From assembly GCA_937951995.1 (NCBI GenBank), contig CALGAG010000002.1, positions 1-20,121 on the forward strand: a stretch of DNA of 20,121 nt. Direction: 5' to 3'. Positions 13,621 to 20,121 of the stretch are shown here, in pieces. The notes under the pieces were generated by a model, which was not told where the DNA came from, made no database searches, and was given only the letters and a program-made list of their open reading frames with translations. This stretch comes from an uncultured Bacillota bacterium (GTDB lineage Bacteria; Bacillota; Clostridia; Tissierellales; Tissierellaceae). Position numbers and translations under genes: made by a program. The first letter of the stretch is position 1; each line of letters opens with the position of its first letter.

Positions 13621-13964
13621 TAGTGAAGAGAGGAGACATATATTATGCAGACTTGAGTCCTGTTATTGGTTCTGAGCAGGGTGGTGTACGGCCGATTCTG
13701 GTAGTACAGAATGATGTGGGTAACAAGTACAGTCCCACAATCATAATTGCCGCCATCACCTCTCAGATCAACAAGGCCAGACTCCCGACCCATGTTGAAA
13801 TAACAGCACAGGATTTCGGTCTTCCAAAGGATTCAGTGGTGCTCCTTGAGCAGATTAGGACCATTGACAAGAAAAGACTTAGAGAAAAAATTGGTAAGTT
13901 TGATGAGGATATGATGAGAAAGGTCGACCAGGCACTTAAAATAAGTGTAGGCCTTGGAAACTAG
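13617..13964 (+). CDS. ndoA: mRNA endoribonuclease toxin EndoA (MazF/PemK family)
   Basis: 115 residues; ATG 13617 overlaps the antitoxin stop by four bases (ATGA), so translation is coupled. The sequence MIVKRGDIYYADLSPVIGSE followed by QGGVRP is nearly identical to Bacillus EndoA. It contains the catalytic Arg in GGVRPILVVQND and the Thr/Ser of AAITSQINKARLPTHVE, and VVLLEQIRTIDKKRL follows. The family cuts mRNA and rRNA at short specific sequences (UACAU in Bacillus and relatives) and halts translation reversibly. All catalytic segments are intact, so the toxin should be active. A terminator and two further hairpins follow. Confidence 0.96.
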   Translation: MIVKRGDIYYADLSPVIGSEQGGVRPILVVQNDVGNKYSPTIIIAAITSQINKARLPTHVEITAQDFGLPKDSVVLLEQIRTIDKKRLREKIGKFDEDMMRKVDQALKISVGLGN

Positions 13965-14004
13965 GACAATCCTCCTACATATTAAGTTCATGGCTGAGAA
14001 TCAA

Positions 14005-14045
14005 TGTGGACGGCTTTGTCCACATGAATTGAGTGATTCAATTCA
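14005..14045 (+). other. Two abutting hairpins after the toxin gene
   Basis: TGTGGAC (14005-14011) pairs with GTCCACA (14018-14024) over a 6-base loop. It is followed without a gap by TGAATTGA (14025-14032) pairing with TCAATTCA (14038-14045) over a 5-base loop. Neither has a T-run. They lie in the 3' untranslated part of the toxin mRNA, before the terminator at 14071. Confidence 0.55.
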
Positions 14046-14070
14046 CCTACATATGGATACCAGCATGGAT

Positions 14071-14112
14071 AAAAAGCAGCTTCGGAGTTTCCTTATTCCG
14101 GAGCTGCTTTTT
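14071..14112 (+). terminator. Terminator of the toxin-antitoxin transcript
   Basis: AAAAAGCAGCTTCGG (14071-14085) pairs with CCGGAGCTGCTTTTT (14098-14112), 15 bp with one G-U pair and a 12-base loop, ending in a T-run. It closes the unit that begins with acpS-nnrD or at 13306. Confidence 0.9.
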
Positions 14113-14155
14113 ATACATTCAAGGGCAAAACAGCAACCTATTTGGATTGTTTCAA

Positions 14156-14184
14156 TTGATTAATGCATCATAGCTTGATAGAAT
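14156..14184 (+). promoter_or_regulatory. Predicted promoter of eda-kdgK
   Basis: TTGATT (14156-14161), a 17-bp spacer and TAGAAT (14179-14184). It lies after the preceding terminator, and the leader would be about 48 bases. I see no clear operator. Confidence 0.55.
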
Positions 14185-14238
14185 CAAAATAAGGATAAAT
14201 GGGACAAGTATCAAAAATAAAATAGGTAGGTGATTTGG

Positions 14239-14886
14239 ATGATTCAAAAGATCAATACCCTGACCAGGATCTGGGAGGCTGGAATTGTAGCTGTCATAAG
14301 GGCTGATAAATGTGAAACAGCAGAAAAGATTGCCAGGGCATGCATAGCTGGAGGAATCCCGGCTATCGAAATTACATTTACGGTTCCTGGTGCAGCCAGG
14401 GTAATAGAGGAATTGAGAGCTTCCATTGGGAGGGAGGACCTCATAATCGGAGCCGGCACCGTCCTTGACAGCGAGACTGCAAGATTGGCCATACTTGCAG
14501 GAGCTGAGTATATTGTAAGCCCGGGCTTCCATGAAGAAACTGCAAGGCTTTGCAACCGGTACGGAATTCCATACATGCCAGGCTGCATGACAACCACTGA
14601 AATCATAAGAGCAATGGAAGCAGGAGCAGATGTAATAAAGATTTTTCCAGGCAGCATGGTAGGACCAGAATACATAAAAGCCATCAAGGGCCCCCTGCCA
14701 CAGGCTTCCTTGATGCCAACCGGAGGAGTGAGCCTCCATAATGTTGACCAGTGGATCAGAAATGGTTGCATTGCTGTTGGAGTAGGGGGAGAGCTTACAG
14801 CAGGTGCGAAAACCGGAGATTATGAAAAAGTAACTGGGGCTGCAATTGAGTTTGTCAAAAGGATCAAGGCAGCTAGAATGAAATAG
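14239..14886 (+). CDS. eda: 2-dehydro-3-deoxy-phosphogluconate (KDPG) aldolase
   Basis: 215 residues from ATG 14239, with AGGTAGGTGA just upstream; a GTG at 14230 lies within that site. The enzyme splits KDPG into pyruvate and glyceraldehyde 3-phosphate in the cytoplasm. The conserved Glu44 is in AIEITFT, the Schiff-base Lys134 in DVIKIFPGS, and PGCMTTTEI and PTGGVSLHNV are further family signatures. Both the length and the catalytic residues fit Eda/KHG aldolases. It starts 13 bases before kdgK, which makes its substrate, so the pair forms the end of a 2-keto-3-deoxygluconate route, as in uronate or pectin use. Upstream enzymes and a transporter are not in the window. Confidence 0.92.
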   Translation: MIQKINTLTRIWEAGIVAVIRADKCETAEKIARACIAGGIPAIEITFTVPGAARVIEELRASIGREDLIIGAGTVLDSETARLAILAGAEYIVSPGFHEETARLCNRYGIPYMPGCMTTTEIIRAMEAGADVIKIFPGSMVGPEYIKAIKGPLPQASLMPTGGVSLHNVDQWIRNGCIAVGVGGELTAGAKTGDYEKVTGAAIEFVKRIKAARMK

Positions 14887-14899
14887 GGGGAGATCAGAT

Positions 14900-15922
14900 A
14901 TGAAAAAGGTTGTTACCTTGGGGGAAATTATGCTTAGGCTTTCCACACCTGGCTTCAACAGGTTTGTTCAATCAAGCAGCTTCGATGTAAACTATGGTGG
15001 TGGAGAGGCGAATGTCTGTGTGTCCCTGGCCAACTATGGTCTGGAAGCCAGGTTTGTGACAAGGGTTCCTGACAATGAAATAGGTCAGAGTGCAATCAAC
15101 TCCTTGAGAAGGTACGGGGTTGTCACCGACCATATTGCCATTGGAGGCGAAAGGCTGGGAATATACTTCCTTGAGACCGGTGCCTCCCAGAGACCTTCAA
15201 AGGTTATATATGACAGAGGGTATTCTTCGATTTCACAGGCTGACCCATCAGACTTTGACTGGGAAAGGATCTTCAGTGGGGCTGACTGGTTCCACTTCAC
15301 AGGAATTACTCCTGCCCTTGGTGACAAGGCTGCAGCATTGACCCTTGAAGCCTGCAGGGCTGCCAGTGAAATGGGATTGACAGTGTCAGTGGACCTTAAC
15401 TACAGAAAGAAGCTGTGGACATCCCAAAAGGCAAATGAGGTAATGTCAGGACTTATGAAATATGTAGATATCTGCATAGGCAATGAGGAGGATGCAGAAA
15501 GGGTATTTGGAATCAAGGCCAGTGGAACAGATGTTGATTCAGGGAAGATCGACCATTTGGCCTATGAAGAGGTAGCCAAGCAGCTAATGGACAGGTTTGG
15601 ATTCAAGTTTGTGGCATCGACACTAAGGGAAAGTCATTCCGCATCCCATAACGGTTGGTCCGCAACCATCTATGACGGCCATAAATCATATCTTTCAAGA
15701 AGGTATGAGGTAGATATTGTCGACAGGGTGGGAGGGGGCGATTCCTTTGCCAGTGGCCTCATTTACGGGATGATTACGGGCAAGCCTATCCAGGAGGCCT
15801 TGGAGTTTGCAGTGGCTGCATCGGCCCTGAAGCATACTGTTCCAGGAGACTTCAACCATGTGAGTGTAGGGGAGGTTCTTGCACTTATGGGAGGGGACGG
15901 GTCAGGCCGTGTCCAAAGATAA
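14900..15922 (+). CDS. kdgK: 2-dehydro-3-deoxygluconokinase (PfkB family)
   Basis: 340 residues from ATG 14900, preceded by GGGGGAGATCAG. It phosphorylates 2-keto-3-deoxygluconate to KDPG with ATP. The PfkB fold is shown by VTLGEIMLRLSTPG at the start, the sugar-binding VNYGGGEANVCVSLANYG, VSVDLNYRKKLW, and the C-terminal nucleotide and catalytic segment VDRVGGGDSFASGLIYG, whose Asp is the base. The pairing with eda supports KDG over fructose or ribose as substrate; a related 2-keto-3-deoxy-sugar is possible. The gene ends 11 bases before a perfect palindrome that separates it from the convergent aminotransferase gene. Confidence 0.9.
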   Translation: MKKVVTLGEIMLRLSTPGFNRFVQSSSFDVNYGGGEANVCVSLANYGLEARFVTRVPDNEIGQSAINSLRRYGVVTDHIAIGGERLGIYFLETGASQRPSKVIYDRGYSSISQADPSDFDWERIFSGADWFHFTGITPALGDKAAALTLEACRAASEMGLTVSVDLNYRKKLWTSQKANEVMSGLMKYVDICIGNEEDAERVFGIKASGTDVDSGKIDHLAYEEVAKQLMDRFGFKFVASTLRESHSASHNGWSATIYDGHKSYLSRRYEVDIVDRVGGGDSFASGLIYGMITGKPIQEALEFAVAASALKHTVPGDFNHVSVGEVLALMGGDGSGRVQR

Positions 15923-15933
15923 TGGAAATAATC

Positions 15934-15965
15934 GACGGGAGCAGAATTCTGCTCCCGTCCTTTTA
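15934..15965. terminator. Palindromic terminator between kdgK and the aminotransferase gene
   Basis: GACGGGAGCAGAA (15934-15946) and TTCTGCTCCCGTC (15947-15959) form a perfect 26-base palindrome. It is followed on the plus strand by CTTTT. The minus-strand T-run is weak but the position suggests use in both directions. Confidence 0.85.
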
Positions 15966-15967
15966 GC

Positions 15968-17137
15968 CTAGGGGGTGTTTCCCAATCCCTCCACAAACCT
16001 TTTAATCCGTTTAAAGGCTTCTCTCAGGTCTTCATCAGACCCTGCAAAAACCATCCTCACATATCCCTCTCCCATGGACCCGAAGGCTGAGCCTGGAACC
16101 ACCAGCACCTGTTCCTGAACAACCAGCCTCTCTGCAAATTCCTGTGAGCTCAGTCCCGTGCTCTTAATGTTGACAAATGCATAGAAACTTCCGGGAGACC
16201 CCTTGTAGTCAAGTCCCCTAATATTATTGATTTCCTCTATTAGGATATCCCTTTTCCTGGAGTACTCCCTCTGCATGAATTCCACTGAGTCCTGGCCATT
16301 CTGGATGGCTTCAACTGCAGCATCCTGGATGAAATGGGAGACACAGGATGCTATTCCTTCCTGGATTTTAGGCATTGCCTGGATGATTTTTTCACTGCCC
16401 ACGACATAGCCTATTCTCCACCCTGTCATGGCATAGGTTTTCGACAAGCTATTTACTATAAGGACATTTTCTCTGACTTCTGGAAACTGGGATATGCTGT
16501 GGTGTTCATGTCCATCGTATATGATCATTTCGTAGACTTCATCAGAAATCACAAACAGGTCGTACTTTTTAACCACTGCTGCAATCTCTGCCAGCTCATC
16601 CTTTGACAGGACAGAGCCCAGGGGATTGCTTGGTGAATTGAGTATCAAGACCTTGGTCTTTTCAGTTATTGCAGCCTCAATATCCTCAGCCTGAATATTG
16701 AAGTTGTTTTTTTCATAGATTGGAACCTTCACAGCCTTAGCCCCAAGAATGACGGTCTGCCCCTGGTAATTGGGATATCCGGGATCTGGTATCAAGACCT
16801 CATCACCGGGATTCACAGTTGCCAACAAGGCAAGGAATATTGCTTCCATACCTCCAACTGCAACCATAACATTATCTGGGGTGTAATAATCACCAACCAA
16901 CCTGTTGTACTTTTCTGCAACGGCCATCCTTAGCTGGGGAATACCAGCATTGGAAACATAGTGGGTATTATTTTTGTCCAGTGACAATTTAGCTGCATCC
17001 TTGATGTTTTCAGGGGTGTCAAATGCAGGTTCTCCAACCGTAAGGCTGATTACATTGTCGTACTTGTCCGCCAGCTCAAACATCTTTCTGATTCCTGATG
17101 CAGGGTAGTTCTGTATTACCCTTGATAACTCCTTCAA
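15968..17137 (-). CDS. Class I PLP-dependent aminotransferase
   Basis: 389 residues if started at TTG 17137, where GGGAGGG lies six bases upstream and the protein begins MKELSRVIQNYPASGIRKMF, normal for the family. ATG 17152 would add five residues but has a poor ribosome site; longer forms reach 17191. It transfers amino groups between an amino acid and 2-oxoglutarate. The PLP lysine is Lys233 in NSLSKTYAMTGWRIGY, with NSPSNPLGSV and ISDEVYEMIIYDGH providing the cofactor Asn and Asp/Tyr contacts. The C-terminal Arg that binds the substrate carboxylate is in GYVRMVFAGS. The closest named groups are aspartate, aromatic or DapL/PatA-like aminotransferases; the amino acid cannot be fixed. The gene stands alone on the minus strand. 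Confidence 0.92.
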   Translation of the reverse strand: MKELSRVIQNYPASGIRKMFELADKYDNVISLTVGEPAFDTPENIKDAAKLSLDKNNTHYVSNAGIPQLRMAVAEKYNRLVGDYYTPDNVMVAVGGMEAIFLALLATVNPGDEVLIPDPGYPNYQGQTVILGAKAVKVPIYEKNNFNIQAEDIEAAITEKTKVLILNSPSNPLGSVLSKDELAEIAAVVKKYDLFVISDEVYEMIIYDGHEHHSISQFPEVRENVLIVNSLSKTYAMTGWRIGYVVGSEKIIQAMPKIQEGIASCVSHFIQDAAVEAIQNGQDSVEFMQREYSRKRDILIEEINNIRGLDYKGSPGSFYAFVNIKSTGLSSQEFAERLVVQEQVLVVPGSAFGSMGEGYVRMVFAGSDEDLREAFKRIKRFVEGLGNTP

Positions 17138-17313
17138 TAGAATCCCTCCCATTTCAACTTGAAAATCATCTCCCAATCCGCACCCTCTCAACTACCAATC
17201 GGTTTATATATGTACACAAACCTTCAACTGGACTTATACCCATCAGTGGTGAAAGATATGCCCGGTGAAAGTAGAATTATTCCATACAAAAACCACACAA
17301 TAGGCAGATGTGG

Positions 17314-17343
17314 GTGACATTTACCGCCCACTTATAGTATAAT
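17314..17343 (+). promoter_or_regulatory. Predicted promoter of the exported protein and polysaccharide genes
   Basis: GTGACA (17314-17319), an 18-bp spacer and a consensus TATAAT (17338-17343). The leader to ATG 17401 would be about 50 bases. Confidence 0.6.
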
Positions 17344-17400
17344 GTAACTTGGCTAACTATGAAACGAAAACCCAATCCAAATAATGCGAGGAGTGTTCAT

Positions 17401-17859
17401 ATGAAATTTAAAAAGACTATTGTGACTCTGGGAGTTGCAGGACTATTGCTTGGATCTACTGCTGTATTTTCTGAGCCAGGAAGTGAATCAGATCCTCTTG
17501 TGTCTTTAAGCTATCTGAATACTAAGCTTGAGGAAATCAGGGACTACATAGATGAGAAGCTTGACGACAGAACTGAAGTCCCAACATCTGGAAATGCGCT
17601 TGTTGTTGTGGAACTTCAAAGCGGACAGGTCCTGGAGGGGGAAGCTGGAACCGAGATTATCAAAAGGAGCGGCGAGGCTGTTGCCATTGCCTCAAGTCTA
17701 GGTGGCCTATCAGATGTGACTGCTGGGGCTGATATTGCAGATGGTGGCAATGTTCCGACCAACCATCAGCTGATAGTACCAAGAAGTGATGGAAGGGGAA
17801 TATTTGTAACAAAGGACAAGACTTTTGTCATGGTCCGTGGTGCATATAATATTAGATAG
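17401..17859 (+). CDS. Exported protein of unknown function
   Basis: 152 residues from ATG 17401, preceded by GAGGAGTG; the in-frame ATG at 17359 lacks a ribosome site and would bury the signal peptide. The N-terminus MKFKKTIVTLGVAGLLLGST is a classical signal peptide with likely cleavage near AVFS-EPG. The mature part has a short helical, acidic segment (YLNTKLEEIRDYIDEKLDDR), then a domain with GQVLEGEAGTEIIKRSGEA, GLSDVTAGADIADGG and NHQLIVPRSDGRGI, ending in FVMVRGAYNIR. I recall similar exported proteins in clostridia only as uncharacterised; I assign no function. It lies 32 bases before UDP-ManNAc dehydrogenase with no terminator between, so a cell-surface role is plausible but unproven. 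Confidence 0.8.
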   Translation: MKFKKTIVTLGVAGLLLGSTAVFSEPGSESDPLVSLSYLNTKLEEIRDYIDEKLDDRTEVPTSGNALVVVELQSGQVLEGEAGTEIIKRSGEAVAIASSLGGLSDVTAGADIADGGNVPTNHQLIVPRSDGRGIFVTKDKTFVMVRGAYNIR

Positions 17860-17891
17860 GTCTTAGGATGGACCAATTTGGAGGTATATTA

Positions 17892-19166
17892 ATGAAAGAC
17901 AGGAAAATCACAATAATTGGACTTGGATACATTGGGTTGCCTACGGCAGCAGTTATGGCCAGGGCTGGAATGGACGTATTGGGCTATGACCTTAACCCTA
18001 GGGTGATCAGTGCCTTGAACAAGGGTGAGATAATAATTGAAGAGCCTGGCTTGTCCGACCTTGTAAACGAAATGGTGAAGGCAGGAAGACTTAAGGGGGT
18101 AACGTCTCTCCAGGAGTCAGATGTTTTTATAATTGCAGTTCCAACTCCAATAACAGAGGACAAAAAGGCGGATATGACCTATGTGGAGAGTGCAGCTGAA
18201 GAAATAGCGCCCCACCTGAAAGCTGGGGATGTGGTAGTGCTTGAATCCACCTCTCCACCGGGAGCCACAGAGGATATTGTGGTGCCAATACTTGCAAGAT
18301 CTGGGCTGAAAATAGGAGAGGAAGTATTTGTGGCCCATTCTCCTGAAAGAGTCCTTCCAGGTAAAATCATTCAGGAGCTTGTACAGAACGACAGGATCAT
18401 CGGAGGGATAAACCCAGAATCCACAGGGGCCGTCAAGGAGATTTACAAGACCTTTGTAAAGGGTGAAATATATACAACGGATTCAAAGACTGCAGAGATG
18501 TGCAAATTAATGGAGAATACCTTCAGGGATGTTAACATTGCACTTGCAAATGAGCTGGCTGTCCTTTCTGAGAACATGGGAATAGATGCCTGGGAAGTCA
18601 TCAGATATGCAAACAAGCACCCCAGGGTCAATCTCCACCAGCCTGGACCTGGAGTGGGGGGCCATTGCATAGCTGTCGACCCGTGGTTTGTAATAGAGAA
18701 CCATCCTGAAGGAAGACTTATTAGACAGGCCAGGGATATAAATGACGGCATGCCTGACAAGGTCCTCCAGAAGATCCAGGAACTTGTTAAGGACCAGGAA
18801 ACAAAGGTGGCAATACTTGGAGTAACATACAAGCCGGATGTTGATGATACAAGGGAAAGCCCCATTCTTAAGCTGGTGGATGGCTTGCTCCAAAAGACCA
18901 AACTCCAGGTTGCAATCCACGATCCCCACGTTGACAGGGAGGTCTTCCCCTACAGCGGAAGACTTTATGATGATATAGAGGATGCTGTCAAGGATGCGGA
19001 CTTGATTGTTCTGGGTGTAAACCATTTTGAATACAGCACACTGGATTTTGGTGAGCTTGGAAATCTGATGAAGAGTAAAAAACTTTACGATACGAGAAAT
19101 TACCTGAACAAGGAAGAACTGGAAAAGGTTGGTTTTCATGTAACGGTACTGGGCAGGGGTAACTGA
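17892..19166 (+). CDS. wecC: UDP-N-acetyl-D-mannosamine dehydrogenase
   Basis: 424 residues from ATG 17892, with TTGGAGGT upstream (an ATG at 17868 lies before it). The enzyme oxidises UDP-ManNAc to UDP-ManNAcA with two NAD+, a precursor of surface polysaccharides. The Rossmann motif is ITIIGLGYIGLPTA, with VPTPI and ESTSPPGATE as expected. The catalytic Lys205 is in AEMCKLMENTFRD, and Cys259 is in PGPGVGGHCIAVDPWF, the form typical of the WecC rather than the UDP-glucose branch. The C-terminal domain has GVTYKPDVDDTRESP. Substrate assignment rests on these motifs; a related UDP-sugar is possible. It overlaps the next glycosyltransferase gene by one base (TGATG), which supports a shared operon. 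Confidence 0.9.
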   Translation: MKDRKITIIGLGYIGLPTAAVMARAGMDVLGYDLNPRVISALNKGEIIIEEPGLSDLVNEMVKAGRLKGVTSLQESDVFIIAVPTPITEDKKADMTYVESAAEEIAPHLKAGDVVVLESTSPPGATEDIVVPILARSGLKIGEEVFVAHSPERVLPGKIIQELVQNDRIIGGINPESTGAVKEIYKTFVKGEIYTTDSKTAEMCKLMENTFRDVNIALANELAVLSENMGIDAWEVIRYANKHPRVNLHQPGPGVGGHCIAVDPWFVIENHPEGRLIRQARDINDGMPDKVLQKIQELVKDQETKVAILGVTYKPDVDDTRESPILKLVDGLLQKTKLQVAIHDPHVDREVFPYSGRLYDDIEDAVKDADLIVLGVNHFEYSTLDFGELGNLMKSKKLYDTRNYLNKEELEKVGFHVTVLGRGN

Positions 19167-20121
19167 TGGAAAAGGTATTGATTATAGCAAATGAGTTCCC
19201 TCCCATGGGTGGAGCTGGAGTTCAAAGGACAACAAAATTTGTTAAGTACCTGAGGGATTTTGGATTTGAGCCACTTGTTGTTACCAAGGAACATGTGGCC
19301 CAGCTAAGTGACTGGAGTCTGTTGGAGGATATTCCAAGGGATGTTGAAATCCATAGACTAAAACCCTATGATACCGTAAATAGGGAGGGTGTCCTAAGGC
19401 TGCCCATGAAGTTCCTGGGAACCAGAATAATGTCTCCTGATTCGGAATATTTTTGGTATCTCCTTAACAGGGACAGGGTCCTGGATTTGGTGAAAAGAGA
19501 GGGTATCAAGCTTGTGTATTCCACATCGTTCCCATATTCATCACACCTTATGGGCCTCTATCTAAGAAGGAATCTTCCGGATGTAAAATGGGTGGCTGAC
19601 TTTAGGGATGAATGGACCAACAACCCCTATCACAGAGACAGCATCTATAAGAGGATCAAATTCAAGGGAGAAAAGAAGATGGAGCTCCAGGTCACTGAAA
19701 ACTGCGACTATTTCATTACCAACACTCCCCTGATGCTAGAGAACTTTGTTGCAGACAATCCATCCCTTGTTGGAAGGTCCACCTATATTCCAAACGGCTA
19801 CGACGAAGAGGACTTTGAGGGCCTGCGTAATGAAAGGGACGGTGGAGACAAGTTTGTCATAACCTATACCGGTTCCCTCTACGGGAGACGAAACCTTGAT
19901 GAATTCATGGATGGCTTGAAGCTTGCCATGGACAGGGGAGATGTGGACAAGAAGAAACTGGAAATAAGGATTGTTGGCAATATATACGATTCGGTAATAG
20001 ATGCCTATGCGGCTAAGTACGGTCTGGAAGGGCAGATAAAATCCTATGGATACCTTCCACACAAGGAAAGTATCCAGATGCTCTTCAATTCAGATTTAAT
20101 ACTCCTGGTTATAGGCAAGGG
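19166..20121 (+). CDS. Glycosyltransferase (GT-B fold, GT4-like), cut by window end
   Basis: Open from ATG 19166 to the window edge, 318 codons visible and no stop. The start overlaps the wecC stop (TGATG). The N-terminus MEKVLIIANEFPPMGGAGVQ, then RTTKFVKYL, is the typical acceptor-domain start of GT4-type enzymes, with the PPxGGxG loop. ADFRDEWTNNPYH follows near residue 155. The nucleotide-sugar domain begins at about residue 230 with FVITYTGSLYGRRN and continues KLEIRIVGNIYDS and IKSYGYLPHKESIQMLFNSD. The C-terminal EX7E region lies outside the window. It should be a cytoplasmic or membrane-associated transferase building a surface glycan, perhaps with the uronic acid made by WecC. Donor and acceptor are unknown. 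Confidence 0.88.
   Translation, partial: MEKVLIIANEFPPMGGAGVQRTTKFVKYLRDFGFEPLVVTKEHVAQLSDWSLLEDIPRDVEIHRLKPYDTVNREGVLRLPMKFLGTRIMSPDSEYFWYLLNRDRVLDLVKREGIKLVYSTSFPYSSHLMGLYLRRNLPDVKWVADFRDEWTNNPYHRDSIYKRIKFKGEKKMELQVTENCDYFITNTPLMLENFVADNPSLVGRSTYIPNGYDEEDFEGLRNERDGGDKFVITYTGSLYGRRNLDEFMDGLKLAMDRGDVDKKKLEIRIVGNIYDSVIDAYAAKYGLEGQIKSYGYLPHKESIQMLFNSDLILLVIGK

Noticed and set aside
13954..14163. Plus-strand ORF of 69 codons after the toxin gene
   Set aside because: It runs through two hairpins and a strong terminator and lacks a ribosome site.
14152..14958. Minus-strand ORF (268 codons) opposite eda
   Set aside because: Antisense to the aldolase gene and covering its promoter; no plausible product.
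17248..17271. Direct repeat GGTGAAAG twice, 16 bases apart, upstream of the exported protein gene
   Set aside because: Too short to distinguish from chance; it lies more than 40 bases upstream of the predicted -35.
1..20121. CRISPR arrays, insertion sequences, phage genes, tRNA or rRNA genes
   Set aside because: I looked for regularly spaced repeats, transposase-like motifs and RNA gene structures on both strands and saw none.

Overview
The window looks like chromosomal DNA of an anaerobic Firmicute, most likely a member of the Clostridia or Tissierellia. The signs are strong purine-rich ribosome binding sites, several TTG/GTG starts, heavy AGG/AGA arginine use, an electron-transfer (class 1B) dihydroorotate dehydrogenase, a PyrR-type leader and an alr-ndoAI-ndoA toxin-antitoxin block like that of Bacillus. 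I cannot name the species.

Layout. (1) 1-203: intergenic DNA with short dispersed repeats and a promoter. (2) 231-2220: a membrane-anchored FMN-binding protein, a flavodoxin-like protein, a coiled-coil lipoprotein and a 57-residue two-helix membrane protein, closed by a hairpin shared with the convergent aminopeptidase. (3) 2275-4523: a leucyl aminopeptidase (minus strand) divergent from a HAD phosphatase. (4) 4537-10351: a complete pyrimidine operon, pyrB-pyrI-pyrC-pyrF-pyrK-pyrD-pyrE, with promoter, PyrR-binding hairpin, attenuator and final terminator. It covers every step from carbamoyl phosphate plus aspartate to UMP. Carbamoyl-phosphate synthase, pyrR and a uracil permease are not in the window. 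(5) 10352-10841: a long intergenic stretch with second copies of the repeats at the start of the window. (6) 10842-14112: an unusual fusion of holo-ACP synthase to NAD(P)H-hydrate dehydratase, then alanine racemase, then the EndoAI/EndoA (MazEF) pair with its own consensus promoter and a terminator. (7) 14156-15965: KDPG aldolase and KDG kinase, the last two steps of 2-keto-3-deoxygluconate breakdown to pyruvate and glyceraldehyde 3-phosphate, ending at a perfect palindrome. (8) 15968-17137: a class I aminotransferase on the minus strand. (9) 17314-20121: an exported protein of unknown function, UDP-ManNAc dehydrogenase and a glycosyltransferase cut by the window end, which look like the start of a surface-polysaccharide cluster.

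The points most worth a second look are the AcpS-NnrD fusion that lacks the NnrE epimerase, the compact PyrR attenuator in front of an operon that also carries pyrI, the composite intergenic repeats present twice in the same order, the apparently reduced antitoxin, and the unannotated 57-residue membrane protein. I see no phage, insertion sequence, CRISPR array, tRNA or rRNA. All homology statements come from recognising motifs by eye; no search was run.
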